This document shows positions 53,133 to 61,514 of a DNA stretch of 64,000 bases, in pieces. The notes below the pieces were generated by a model. It saw only the letters and a program-made list of their open reading frames with translations. It had not been told where the DNA came from and did not search any database. Every line of letters starts with the position of its first letter. Position 1 is the stretch's first letter. A program made the translations under genes and the position numbers. Source of the DNA: CAYNRA01 sp046296415 (GTDB taxonomy: Bacteria > Bacteroidota > Bacteroidia > Cytophagales > Spirosomataceae); assembly GCA_046296415.1 (NCBI GenBank), contig JBKBLN010000002.1:558001-622000 (forward strand), given 5' to 3'.

Positions 53133-53187
53133 TGCCACAATGACACCCAACTCCCTCATTCTAGGGAAATTAAGTGCCATTGTGGCA
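53133..53187 (+). promoter_or_regulatory. Two TGnCA-N3-TGnCA palindromes upstream of clpB
   Basis: Site 1 TGCCACAATGACA (53133-53145) and site 2 TGCCATTGTGGCA (53175-53187) share the form TGnCA-N3-TGnCA. Their centres are 42 bases apart, four helical turns. Both arms also pair as a large stem (13 of 14). They lie 52-107 bases before the clpB start, where no TAnnTTTG box is found. Candidates are a heat-shock operator pair or the terminator of the PhoD gene. Confidence 0.5.
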
Positions 53188-53239
53188 ATTATTTTTCCTT
53201 GGCTCGTCGATTGAAGAGAAGGTATGAAAAACCACGATC

Positions 53240-55867
53240 ATGAATCCGAACCAATATACCATGAAAGCCCAAGAGGTTTTGCAGCGGGCGGTGGAGATTG
53301 CTCAAGGCAACCAACAACAGGCGGTTGATACCGGACATTTGGCTAAGGCCTTGTGGGAGGAGGATGCCCAAACGCTTCAGTTCTTAGGCAAACGGATGGG
53401 GGTTTCTTTCCCAACCATTTTGCCAAAATTGGAGGAAATTATCCAGCAATATCCAAAAGTGAGTGGCACCCAGTCCCCTTACTTAACGCCTACCTTGCAA
53501 CGCGCGCTCCAGGAAGTTTCAACCGCAGCCAAACTACTAGGCGATGACTATGTGAGTGTTGAGTTGTTATTCCTGGCCCTGATAAAGACCCAAGATTCGG
53601 TTGGAAAAATATTTCAACAGGCTGGGGTAACAACCGAAAAATTACAAAAAGCCATTCAAGAACTTAGAGGAAAAAATAATCCTGTGAAAGACCAACAAGC
53701 TGAAAACGCGTACCAAGCGCTCTCTCGTTACGCAAAAAATTTAAATGAATTAGCCCAGAAGGGTAAAATAGATCCAGTCATCGGCCGTGATGAGGAAATC
53801 CGCCGAGTTTTGCAAATTCTATCCCGCCGAACGAAAAACAATCCCATCCTTTTAGGAGAACCAGGTGTGGGTAAAACTGCGATCGTAGAGGGTCTTGCTC
53901 AGCGGATAGTGCAAGGGGATGTGCCCGAAAACCTACAAACCAAAACCATCGTTTCACTCGACATGGGTCTGTTGATCGCCGGGGCAAAATACAAAGGTGA
54001 ATTTGAGGAGCGCTTGAAGGCAGTCATTAAGGAAGTCACCGATGCCGAGGGAGAAATTATTTTATTTATTGATGAAATCCACACCCTTATCGGTGCGGGA
54101 GCAGGTGGAGAGGGGGCCATGGACGCAGCTAATCTCTTAAAACCAGCCTTAGCACGAGGTGAGCTTCATGCCATAGGGGCGACAACGCTGAAAGAATATC
54201 AAAAATACATCGAGAAAGATAAAGCCCTGGAACGTCGTTTCCAGTCGGTTATGGTCGATGAGCCCGATGTGGCAGATGCCATTTCTATCCTTCGAGGAAT
54301 CAAAGAGAAATACGAGGTGCATCATGGCGTTCGAATCCAAGATGATGCCGTGATTTCGGCTGTGGAACTTTCTCATCGGTATATTTCAGATCGATTTCTA
54401 CCCGATAAGGCCATTGATTTGATGGACGAGGCCGCCTCTAAACTGCGTTTGGAGATGGATTCTATGCCAGAGGAAATGGATGAACTGCGGAGACGAATCA
54501 TGCAGCTTGAAATTGAACGAGAGGCAATTCGTCGTGAAAATGACAAAGAAAAGGAGGCATTTATACAGAAAGAGCTAACCGATTTGACTGCCACTTATGA
54601 TGAACTTAAAAATCAGTGGGAGAAAGAAAAAGGTCAAGTCGATCAAATTCGGTTACTCCAAGAACAACTCGAGCAATTCAAACTGGAAGCTGAACAAGCC
54701 GAACGTTCTGGAGATTATGGCCGGGTGGCTGAATTACGATATGGGAAAATTCCAGAGGCCGAAAATCAGTTGCAGAATTTTTCTAAATCCGATCATCCAG
54801 ATGAGCAACGACTCATTAATGAGGAAGTAACCTCGGAAGATATTGCTGAGGTTGTCGCCAAATGGACGGGAATTCCAGTAGCCAAAATGCTTCAAAGTGA
54901 GCGTGAAAAACTATTGCATTTGGAAGATGAACTCCACCAGCGAGTGGCCGGACAAGAGGAAGCAATTGAACGTGTGGCCGATGCGGTCCGTAGAAGCCGT
55001 GCCGGCATGCAAGATCCCAAAAAGCCCATAGGTAGTTTTCTTTTCTTAGGCAGCACAGGTGTTGGAAAGACTGAATTAGCCAAGTCTCTCGCTAATTATT
55101 TGTTCAACGATGAATCAGCCATGGTTCGAATTGATATGAGTGAGTACCAAGAACGCCATGCTGTAAGTCGTTTGGTTGGTGCACCTCCAGGGTACGTCGG
55201 CTATGAAGAGGGCGGACAATTGACCGAGGCGGTTCGAAGAAAACCCTATTCGGTTATTTTGTTGGATGAGATTGAAAAGGCACATCCCGATGTCTGGAAT
55301 GTCTTGTTGCAAGTGTTGGACGATGGCCGATTAACCGATAATAAAGGACGAATCGCTAATTTTAAAAACACCTTGATTATAATGACCTCCAATTTGGGAG
55401 GATCTTTGATTCAAGAAAAATACATGGAGGCCAAAGGAGATGAAAAAGCCTGGCAAGTCTATTTCAAGGAAGAAGCCAAGTCGGCGATTATGGACCTACT
55501 GAAGCAATCCGTCCGTCCGGAGTTCCTAAACCGAATTGATGAAATTGTCCTGTTTGATCCTTTGGGCAAACAACACATTCGGCAAATTGTCCAGATTCAA
55601 TTCAAACAAATTCAAGAACGACTGGCCGAACAAAGCATCATTCTGGACGCAACTCCCGAAGTCTTGGATTTTCTTGGCCAAGAAGGGTACGATCCTGTCT
55701 TCGGTGCGAGACCCTTGAAGCGGGTGCTACAACGCCGCATCATGAATGAATTATCCAAACTCATTTTAAAAGGTGAGATTCAAAAAGATGCGGTCATCAT
55801 GATCGAACTTGATTCCGAAAAAACGGGATTGATTTTTCAAAATATGCAGACTACTCCCTTATTATAA
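53240..55867 (+). CDS. clpB: ATP-dependent chaperone ClpB
   Basis: An 875-residue disaggregase that works with DnaK to rescue aggregated proteins. Domains: N-domain (1-150; QYTMKAQEVLQRAVEIAQ), first AAA+ (Walker A LLGEPGVGKTAIVEGLA, Walker B IILFIDEIHTLIGAG), the coiled-coil M domain (about 410-530), second AAA+ (LGSTGVGKTELAKSL, VILLDEIEKAHPDVWNVLLQVLDDG) and the D2 small domain with sensor 2 (GARPLKR). Length is a little above 860, which is normal. The two upstream palindromes suggest stress control. A bidirectional terminator follows. Confidence 0.97.
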   Translation: MNPNQYTMKAQEVLQRAVEIAQGNQQQAVDTGHLAKALWEEDAQTLQFLGKRMGVSFPTILPKLEEIIQQYPKVSGTQSPYLTPTLQRALQEVSTAAKLLGDDYVSVELLFLALIKTQDSVGKIFQQAGVTTEKLQKAIQELRGKNNPVKDQQAENAYQALSRYAKNLNELAQKGKIDPVIGRDEEIRRVLQILSRRTKNNPILLGEPGVGKTAIVEGLAQRIVQGDVPENLQTKTIVSLDMGLLIAGAKYKGEFEERLKAVIKEVTDAEGEIILFIDEIHTLIGAGAGGEGAMDAANLLKPALARGELHAIGATTLKEYQKYIEKDKALERRFQSVMVDEPDVADAISILRGIKEKYEVHHGVRIQDDAVISAVELSHRYISDRFLPDKAIDLMDEAASKLRLEMDSMPEEMDELRRRIMQLEIEREAIRRENDKEKEAFIQKELTDLTATYDELKNQWEKEKGQVDQIRLLQEQLEQFKLEAEQAERSGDYGRVAELRYGKIPEAENQLQNFSKSDHPDEQRLINEEVTSEDIAEVVAKWTGIPVAKMLQSEREKLLHLEDELHQRVAGQEEAIERVADAVRRSRAGMQDPKKPIGSFLFLGSTGVGKTELAKSLANYLFNDESAMVRIDMSEYQERHAVSRLVGAPPGYVGYEEGGQLTEAVRRKPYSVILLDEIEKAHPDVWNVLLQVLDDGRLTDNKGRIANFKNTLIIMTSNLGGSLIQEKYMEAKGDEKAWQVYFKEEAKSAIMDLLKQSVRPEFLNRIDEIVLFDPLGKQHIRQIVQIQFKQIQERLAEQSIILDATPEVLDFLGQEGYDPVFGARPLKRVLQRRIMNELSKLILKGEIQKDAVIMIELDSEKTGLIFQNMQTTPLL

Positions 55868-55882
55868 CCCCCCATCAACCAA

Positions 55883-55919
55883 AAAACTCCCCAAAAGGTA
55901 GCGCCTTTTGGGGAGTTTT
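55883..55919. terminator. Bidirectional terminator between clpB and nfeD
   Basis: CTCCCCAAAAGG (55887-55898) / CCTTTTGGGGAG (55904-55915), extended by A4 and T4 flanks, with a five-base loop. Confidence 0.92.
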
Positions 55920-55938
55920 GGATTAAACTAAACCCGAG

Positions 55939-56367
55939 TTACCCAACGAGCAATCGGATGCCATCTACATGTAAAATAGTCGCAATCTGATTCACTTGGA
56001 TTGGATCTGAGGACTTACTTATGGCGATCCATTCGGTACCTCGATACAAGACACGGCCCTCTTGACCTGGCCAAATGGTTTCAATAACCTTCACCCGTTC
56101 ACCGATATGTTCTACGTAACCTTTCGACTTTTTGTTGGATAATAGCGATTGGATCTGTTTTCGGAAGAACCCCATCGAGGCCGTCGAAACCAAAGCGAAA
56201 ACGATCAGGTGGGCGGCAACACCTTCTACAATTCCAAGAAAGGATAAAGCCGCGACCGTGAGCGCTCCAATTCCAAAAAACAAAGCAAAAAAAGAGGGGA
56301 TCGCCAATTCAAGCAGTAAAAAAAATACGCCGAAAACGATCCAGATTTCAAAATCTGTCATTGACAT
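55939..56367 (-). CDS. NfeD-like membrane protein
   Basis: A 142-residue short-form NfeD protein: three hydrophobic spans (IWIVFGVFFLLLELAIPSFFALFFGIGALTV region) and a C-terminal OB fold (YVEHIGERVKVIETIWPGQEGRVLYRGTEW). Short NfeD proteins lack the ClpP-like protease domain and pair with an SPFH/stomatin protein, which is exactly the neighbour 11 bases upstream. The pair is thought to organise membrane microdomains. Confidence 0.9.
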   Translation of the reverse strand: MSMTDFEIWIVFGVFFLLLELAIPSFFALFFGIGALTVAALSFLGIVEGVAAHLIVFALVSTASMGFFRKQIQSLLSNKKSKGYVEHIGERVKVIETIWPGQEGRVLYRGTEWIAISKSSDPIQVNQIATILHVDGIRLLVG

Positions 56368-56378
56368 AGTTTATTCCA

Positions 56379-57299
56379 TTAAGTGGTTCCTTTGGAGGAT
56401 TGTTGTTTGACGACACTCAACGCCGTAGCGACCAAGGAGGATACATCGGTGAGGTTTGCTGGTAAAATCAAGGTATTTGTTTCCTTGGCAATTTTCCCGA
56501 ACTCCCCAATGTACTGCTCGGCTACTTTGTATTGGACAGCCTCCATTCCTCCATTTGATTGTATGGCCTGAGCCACCAATTGAATGCTCTCCGCTGTAGC
56601 TTCTGCAACGGCCCGTATGGCTGATGCTTCCCCTTCCGCTTGGTTAATCTGCTGTAATTTTAAGGCCTCTGATTCCAATACAACCCGCTCTTTTTGACCT
56701 TCCGCGATGTTGATAACGGATTGTTTGCGACCCTCTGACTCAAGGATAACCGCGCGTTTCTCCCGTTCAGCCTGCATTTGCTTTTCCATCGCCATAAGGA
56801 CCGTTTGTGGAGGGGTGATGTTTTTGATTTCGTACCGCAAAACCTTCACACCCCAACCAATGGCTGCCTCGTCGATCGCCGCCACTACCGCCGAGTTGAT
56901 GGCCATCCGCTCAACGAAGGTTTTATCCAAATCAATTTTACCAATTTCACTCCGCATGGTGGTTTGGGCCAACTGCGTCACGGCAAACACAAAATCGTTT
57001 ATACCATAGGAGGCTTTTTGAGGATCAATGACTTGAAGAAAAATCACACCATCCACCCGAACCTGAACATTGTCTCGGGTAATACAAATTTGTTCATGAA
57101 TATCGTATGCTTGTTCCTTTAAACTATGTTTGTAAGCAACCCGGTCAAAAAAAGGAATCACAAAATTAATCCCTGGCTGAAGAGTACCATAGAATTTCCC
57201 TAAACGCTCAACGATAAATGCACGCTGCTGCGGAACGACCTTCACCGTCATGATGATGAAGACCAAAATAAAAACTACAATAGAAATTAATGCGACCAT
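56379..57299 (-). CDS. SPFH/band 7 (stomatin/paraslipin-like) protein
   Basis: A 306-residue protein with an N-terminal membrane anchor (ALISIVVFILVFIIMTVKVV), the start of a band 7 domain VVPQQRAFIVERLGKFYGTLQPGINFVIPF, and the SPFH core (TRDNVQVRVDGVIFLQVIDPQKASYGI). A Glu/Ala-rich coiled coil follows (KRAVILESEGRKQSVINIAEG). It forms large membrane rings and pairs with NfeD, as here (11-base gap). Length is normal for paraslipin/QmcA. Confidence 0.93.
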   Translation of the reverse strand: MVALISIVVFILVFIIMTVKVVPQQRAFIVERLGKFYGTLQPGINFVIPFFDRVAYKHSLKEQAYDIHEQICITRDNVQVRVDGVIFLQVIDPQKASYGINDFVFAVTQLAQTTMRSEIGKIDLDKTFVERMAINSAVVAAIDEAAIGWGVKVLRYEIKNITPPQTVLMAMEKQMQAEREKRAVILESEGRKQSVINIAEGQKERVVLESEALKLQQINQAEGEASAIRAVAEATAESIQLVAQAIQSNGGMEAVQYKVAEQYIGEFGKIAKETNTLILPANLTDVSSLVATALSVVKQQSSKGTT

Positions 57300-57420
57300 A
57301 GGTATATCTAGTAAAGTTTGATGTCTAACGAAAATACCACCCCTCTCCCATTTTTCCGAGTGATTCCGGAATACTGGACTAAAATAAGGATAGAAGGCAA
57401 AAGTTATCCCAAATTTTACT

Positions 57421-57428
57421 TAATTTTG
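57421..57428 (+). promoter_or_regulatory. -7 box of the pseudouridine synthase gene
   Basis: TAATTTTG matches TAnnTTTG, 32 bases before the ATG at 57461. No convincing -33 element. Confidence 0.45.
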
Positions 57429-57460
57429 CAGGTTACTACAGCCAACTTCAGGCTTTTTTT

Positions 57461-58996
57461 ATGCGAAAACCAACTAATTCCTCTCCAAGGAAGAATACCA
57501 CAGATCGAAAATCAAGCGAGGGCATGGATCGGTCGAACTCCTTTGACCGCCCCAAACGAGAATCGGATCGCCCATCCGGAAATACTGGCAAAAGACCACG
57601 TTCCACACAAAAGTCATTTTCTAGATCGTCTGAAAAGCCCTTGACCCGGGCCGATGGGTCGCCAACGCGACTAAGCAATACAGACCGCTCCGAGCGAAGA
57701 GGCTCAGGAGACCGTTTCCAATCCAACGACCGCCCAAATCGCCGTGAAGCTGGCAGCTCAGCTCCGCGATTCCAACGAGACGACCGCCCTGAGCGTCGAG
57801 GACCTGGGAATCGTTTCCAATCCAACGACCGCCCAGAACGACGTGAAGCTGGCAGTTCAGCTCCGCGATTCCAACGAGACGACCGCCCTGAGCGTCGAGG
57901 ACCTGGGGATCGTTTCCAATCCAACGACCGCCCAAATCGCCGGGAGGCCGGTAATTCAGCTCCACGGTTCCAACGAGACGACCGCCCTGAGCGTCGAGGA
58001 CCGTCAACAGAATCCTCTCGTTTTTCCCCTCGTGGTTCGTCAGAAAAAAGAACCATGGATCGAGCAGAGCCTAGGTTCAATCGGTCAAGTGAATCCGGAC
58101 AACCTGATACAGAAAAGAAAACATCAGGTGGATTTGGAAAACGAGCTCCCACTATTCGTACACAAGAGGAAATCACCTTGGATCACAGTCGTCGAGTTGA
58201 TACCGGGGGTAAACCTACGTATGAAGAGGATCGAATCAAAAAATCGCTTCCCCCACGCGTGAAATCCAAATTAGTTGAAGACGAAAATGAATTGATTCGA
58301 TTGAATAAATACATATCCAATGCAGGATTATGTTCCCGCCGGGAGGCAGACGAACTGATTGCTTCAGGACAAATTCGAGTGAATGGTCAGGTGATTACCG
58401 AATTGGGTTATAAGGTACAGCCTACTGACAATGTAACCTATGGCCGAAAAGTTTTAAACAAAGAAAAACTTGTTTATCTGCTCCTCAATAAACCAAAGGA
58501 TTACATCACGACCACCGAAGATCCAGAAGATCGAAAAACGGTCATGGATCTAGTCGGAAAAGCCTGCAAAGAGCGGATTTACCCTGTGGGGCGATTGGAT
58601 CGAAATACCACTGGACTCTTACTTTTAACCAATGATGGTGAATTGGCCGAAAAGTTATCTCACCCAGGGAATAATATGAAAAAAGTGTATCAAGCGGAAT
58701 TGGACAAACCCATCACCATTGAACATTTTGAACAAATCAAAGCAGGTCTTGAGCTTGAAGATGGCTTTATCAAACCGGATGACTTAGGGATTGTAACCCC
58801 TGATGCAGAGGTAGTTGGCATAGAAATTCATTCAGGTAAAAATCGGATTGTTCGTCGAATTTTTGAGCATCTCGGCTATGAAGTACTTAAGCTTGACCGT
58901 ACCGTCTACGCGGGGTTAACTAAAAAAGATTTACCCCGAGGTATGTGGAGGTTTTTGACTGAGAAAGAAGTGATTCGATTGAAGTACATGATGTAA
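57461..58996 (+). CDS. RluB-type pseudouridine synthase with Arg/Asp-rich disordered N-terminus
   Basis: A 511-residue protein. The first 260 residues are polar and low-complexity, rich in Arg, Ser, Asp and Pro, with a 33-residue unit present three times. The enzyme begins near residue 280 with an S4 RNA-binding domain (RLNKYISNAGLCSRREADELI) and continues with the RsuA/RluB catalytic domain; the catalytic Asp is in YPVGRLDRNTTGLLLL. The end IHSGKNRIVRRIFEHLGYEVLKLDR is typical. It modifies 23S or 16S rRNA uridines. The long N-terminal extension is common in Bacteroidota homologues and may bind RNA. Confidence 0.92.
   Translation: MRKPTNSSPRKNTTDRKSSEGMDRSNSFDRPKRESDRPSGNTGKRPRSTQKSFSRSSEKPLTRADGSPTRLSNTDRSERRGSGDRFQSNDRPNRREAGSSAPRFQRDDRPERRGPGNRFQSNDRPERREAGSSAPRFQRDDRPERRGPGDRFQSNDRPNRREAGNSAPRFQRDDRPERRGPSTESSRFSPRGSSEKRTMDRAEPRFNRSSESGQPDTEKKTSGGFGKRAPTIRTQEEITLDHSRRVDTGGKPTYEEDRIKKSLPPRVKSKLVEDENELIRLNKYISNAGLCSRREADELIASGQIRVNGQVITELGYKVQPTDNVTYGRKVLNKEKLVYLLLNKPKDYITTTEDPEDRKTVMDLVGKACKERIYPVGRLDRNTTGLLLLTNDGELAEKLSHPGNNMKKVYQAELDKPITIEHFEQIKAGLELEDGFIKPDDLGIVTPDAEVVGIEIHSGKNRIVRRIFEHLGYEVLKLDRTVYAGLTKKDLPRGMWRFLTEKEVIRLKYMM
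57707..58003 (+). repeat. Three tandem 99-base coding repeats
   Basis: Units 57707-57805, 57806-57904 and 57905-58003 each encode a 33-residue unit beginning G(D/N)RFQSNDRP. The DNA of units is over 85 percent identical by eye, so the expansion is recent and liable to slippage. As 99 is a multiple of three, copy changes keep the frame. Confidence 0.92.
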
Positions 58997-59030
58997 AAAA
59001 AGAAACCACCGCGAGGTGGTTTCTTTTTTT
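58995..59030. terminator. Bidirectional terminator after the pseudouridine synthase gene
   Basis: Perfect 16-base stem 58995-59010 / 59015-59030 with a GCGA loop; A-run and T-run on either side. It overlaps the stop codon by two bases and serves the convergent coiled-coil gene too. Confidence 0.93.
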
Positions 59031-59043
59031 ACCGAGGTTTTAT

Positions 59044-59424
59044 TCAGGAAAACCAAGACTTGATTGCCGATTTGGCTTTCTCCATCGCCTCTTCGGCCTC
59101 AGCAGCCACTTCCGCCGCTTTTGCTTTTGCATTTTGGATCGCCTCTTCGGCATCCTCACGCAGATCCTCAAGTTCCTCTTGGGCCTCGGCTTTCAATTTA
59201 GCTACGTTTTCTTCATTCACGTAGGCGGCAGCTTTGCCTTTTATTTCTGCGAGCTTAGTCTCCATTTCGTTTAAAATTTCTTGGGCCTTGGCCTCAAGGT
59301 CTTCGGCAGAATCGGTGGCCTTAGCTTTCAATTCATTTAATTTTTCCTCGCTTACCAATTCTTTGGCTTTCGCCTGTAATTCTTGAAGAGAGGACTGCCA
59401 ATTTTTCGGATTTGATTCGGACAT
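59044..59424 (-). CDS. Ala/Glu/Lys-rich coiled-coil protein
   Basis: A 126-residue protein that is almost wholly helical: ELQAKAKELVSEEKLNELKA, then long Glu/Ala/Lys heptads to the C-terminus, which ends IKSWFS. There is no signal peptide or membrane span. The make-up resembles LEA-like, YtxH-like or apolipoprotein-like stress proteins, but repeats of this type are easy to match by chance. It sits 50 bases downstream of the hemerythrin gene on the same strand, which may place it in a stress-related unit. Confidence 0.75.
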   Translation of the reverse strand: MSESNPKNWQSSLQELQAKAKELVSEEKLNELKAKATDSAEDLEAKAQEILNEMETKLAEIKGKAAAYVNEENVAKLKAEAQEELEDLREDAEEAIQNAKAKAAEVAAEAEEAMEKAKSAIKSWFS

Positions 59425-59474
59425 CGTTTTGCTTGATTTAAAGTTTTAGAATAGACGTTTTTTCTTAGGGAAGG

Positions 59475-60167
59475 TCACAAGTGCGCCTTCAGTTCCAATT
59501 CAATATCTCGAACCAACGGAACAAGCACATGGTCCTCAATTAAGGCATGTTTCTGTAATTCCAATTCAAAATATTGAACTTGATTTAAAAACACCCGAAA
59601 AGATAGGGGTAAATCACTCCCCTTCGCATAATCAAACAATATATTTTTTACAGTAACCAACTCGTCCTCAATGGAGTGATGGTCCTCGTTGAATTTTTTC
59701 AACGGAGATTCATCCAACACCTTTTTCAATGCCACGCCCTCCCATTCCTCTGAGTAAGCTTGGTGAAGTTGCCAAATGTAGGGGAATAACCCTTTTTCCT
59801 CTAGTTGAATGTGATCGATTAGTTCTTCTTTGTAGCGATTAAAAAATAAAACCAAACTACTCAAGACTTGATACGCCTCTGCCTGTTGGCAAGTATTCAT
59901 GATATGCCATAAAGATTGTTCAATCTCCGGCAACTTTTTTTGCAAATAATATCGATGCGTCGATTGTAGATACATGACCAATTGGGGCAAGGAAAACCGA
60001 CGTAGTTCTTCGGTACCGAGCTCCTCATCATAGACAGCTGTAAGGACCCGAATTAATTCAGGATCTAAAACAGAAGCTGGGCCTTCCGTTCGGTATGGCT
60101 TTGTCAATCGTTCTTGAACGGTCTCTTTCCAATCTGGCCAATCTAGGAAATTATAGGGTGCTTTCAT
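59475..60167 (-). CDS. Hemerythrin HHE domain protein (Fe-S cluster repair RIC/ScdA-like)
   Basis: A 230-residue four-helix-bundle protein. Di-iron ligands fall at the expected spots: STHRYYLQKKLPEIE (helix 1), LIDHIQLEEKGLFPYI (helix 2), FNEDHHSIEDEL (helix 3) and LQKHALIEDHVLVPLV (helix 4). This is the pattern of RIC (YtfE/ScdA) proteins that repair iron-sulphur clusters damaged by nitric oxide or oxidants. The N-terminal DUF542 part with a Cys pair is missing; instead there is a short WPDWKETVQERL region. It is divergent from a small unknown gene and near ferritin. Confidence 0.85.
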   Translation of the reverse strand: MKAPYNFLDWPDWKETVQERLTKPYRTEGPASVLDPELIRVLTAVYDEELGTEELRRFSLPQLVMYLQSTHRYYLQKKLPEIEQSLWHIMNTCQQAEAYQVLSSLVLFFNRYKEELIDHIQLEEKGLFPYIWQLHQAYSEEWEGVALKKVLDESPLKKFNEDHHSIEDELVTVKNILFDYAKGSDLPLSFRVFLNQVQYFELELQKHALIEDHVLVPLVRDIELELKAHL

Positions 60168-60257
60168 ATCAATTCAATTTTAAGGCTTGTCTAGAAAACA
60201 AAACTGCCTGAATAAGTCGGAAAAAAATATGACATTCGTCAGGAATGATTTGATTTA

Positions 60258-60289
60258 TTTGGACTTATTCTAAACTAATTTTATATTTG
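60258..60289 (+). promoter_or_regulatory. Promoter of the small gene at 60319
   Basis: TTTG (60258-60261) and TATATTTG (60282-60289) with a 20-base spacer, a nearly ideal Bacteroidota promoter. The -7 box is 29 bases before the ATG. A TGAC-N4-GTCA palindrome at 60230-60241 lies just upstream of the -33 element. Confidence 0.75.
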
Positions 60290-60318
60290 TCCTTACTTAA
60301 TATCCACTATCTGATCCT

Positions 60319-60666
60319 ATGAATTCGCATTGCCTGTACCAAACCACCCACGGATCGATCTGGCAGCATGACCATCTCGGCCTGATTGAGGTGAAGTTTG
60401 CAACCTGGGATGTTCAATTTAAAGTTCATAACTTCCTACACTTTAAGCAATTAGTTGACCGAATCGATATTCAGTCGTGTCTATTTGATTTGGATGATGC
60501 CGTGGACTCGATGTGGCTGGAGGCCCCGAACGGTGATCAGCGTTTTCGCTTGACCCTTTGCGAATTAATTCATTTAAAAGAACTGCTTTCTGGGGCTGCC
60601 TTCAGTTTGTATGTGTATCAAACGCTTTTTGAAATTTGGGGAGAAGTGGAGATCCTACCTGAATAA
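60319..60666 (+). CDS. Conserved small protein, DUF6686-like
   Basis: A 115-residue soluble protein. The opening LYQTTHGSIWQHDHLGLIEVKF and the end ELIHLKELLSGAAFSLYVYQTLFEIW recall small Bacteroidota proteins (DUF6686) that carry a Cys/His pair early and sit near hemerythrin or iron genes. Here the usual Cys positions appear as HDH, so the metal-binding idea is weaker. It has its own strong promoter and terminator. Function is unknown; the assignment to DUF6686 is tentative. Confidence 0.65.
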   Translation: MNSHCLYQTTHGSIWQHDHLGLIEVKFATWDVQFKVHNFLHFKQLVDRIDIQSCLFDLDDAVDSMWLEAPNGDQRFRLTLCELIHLKELLSGAAFSLYVYQTLFEIWGEVEILPE

Positions 60667-60698
60667 ATCACAAATTAGACTAGCTCTAAATATGCAAT

Positions 60699-60732
60699 AA
60701 AAGCCGAAGATGCGAACATATCTTCGGCTTTT
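60699..60732 (+). terminator. Terminator between the small gene and ferritin
   Basis: AAAAGCCGAAGAT (60699-60711) / ATCTTCGGCTTTT (60720-60732), perfect 13-base stem with an 8-base loop and a short T-run. Confidence 0.85.
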
Positions 60733-60776
60733 GGCGTTATTTTCGTGTATAAACAAGAGAAAAGATCGACGAAGTT

Positions 60777-61331
60777 ATGAAGAATTTAATGCGTATGCGG
60801 ACATCACTCAAAGCAGAGGTAGAATCTGTACTAAATGAGCAAGTAAAAATGGAGGCAGAGGCCTCTCAGAAATATTTGGCCATTGCTTCTTGGTGTGATC
60901 GCAATGGTTTTCTAAATAGTGCCAATTATTTTTATACCCAGTCCAACGAGGAAAAAGCCCACATGATGAAGATTTTCAAATTCATCATCAATATGGGAGG
61001 TACCGCCATTACTCCAGACGTCTCTTTCCCTAAACAAGAGTACACGTCATTGAAGGAATGTTTTGAAGCCGCGTTGGCAAGCGAAATAGCAGTCACAACG
61101 TCCATCAACAAAATCGTTCAAACCAGCCGTCAAGCTAATGATTATGCTACCGAGCAATTGGCCTTGTGGTTTGTAAAAGAGCAAATTGAAGAGGAGTTTG
61201 TTGCGCGAAGAGCTCTAGAAATTATTGATTTAATGGAAGGTGAGTCGATGTACTCGGTGGATTCCGAATTAGGAAATGTACGGGCCTCAGCCGCTGGGAT
61301 TTCGTTTGACGCTGCCGAAGGAGAAGAATAA
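60777..61331 (+). CDS. Ferritin
   Basis: A 184-residue non-haem ferritin that oxidises and stores iron. The ferroxidase ligands are visible in VKMEAEASQKYLAIASWCDR (Glu), NEEKAHMMKIFKFI (ExxH) and EQIEEEFVARRALEII (Glu). The C-terminus ASAAGISFDAAEGEE is a little longer than in FtnA. The start at 60777 is chosen; ATG 60789 and ATG 60795 are possible. It is flanked by terminators on both sides, so it is a single-gene unit. No clear TAnnTTTG box or Fur-like palindrome is seen in the 45 bases upstream. Confidence 0.95.
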   Translation: MKNLMRMRTSLKAEVESVLNEQVKMEAEASQKYLAIASWCDRNGFLNSANYFYTQSNEEKAHMMKIFKFIINMGGTAITPDVSFPKQEYTSLKECFEAALASEIAVTTSINKIVQTSRQANDYATEQLALWFVKEQIEEEFVARRALEIIDLMEGESMYSVDSELGNVRASAAGISFDAAEGEE

Positions 61332-61346
61332 ACACAGATTTTCAGT

Positions 61347-61381
61347 AAAGCCCCCTGCATTCACCCAATGTAGGGGGCTTT
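61347..61381 (+). terminator. Terminator of ferritin
   Basis: Stem 61347-61361 / 61367-61381 (AAAGCCCCCTGCATT with one G-T pair), five-base loop, ending in TTT. It is 16 bases after the stop codon. Confidence 0.88.
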
Positions 61382-61503
61382 GCTTTGAAGACACTCAAAA
61401 TAATATTTGGCCAAAAGGCATAAAAATAGCAAGTATTCGTAGGACTATTTATAGATTATTCGGAAATAAGCGCATACAATCTTTTTTACCGGAAAAAACT
61501 TCG

Positions 61504-61511
61504 TAATTTTG
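61504..61511 (+). promoter_or_regulatory. -7 box of the DEAD-box helicase gene
   Basis: TAATTTTG matches TAnnTTTG. It lies 200 bases before the start codon, implying a long leader. The -33 region is T-rich without a clear TTTG. Confidence 0.5.
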
Positions 61512-61514
61512 CAA

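Noticed and set aside
57318..57644. A 108-codon plus-strand frame upstream of the pseudouridine synthase gene
   Set aside because: It runs through the TAATTTTG promoter box and into the synthase gene in another frame; composition is not protein-like.
57448..58176. A 242-codon open frame on the minus strand opposite the pseudouridine synthase gene, and a 172-codon frame at 57744-58262 on the plus strand
   Set aside because: Both lie over the 99-base repeats. Repeats with a length divisible by three and few T keep all frames open; no start context, promoter or family resemblance supports them.
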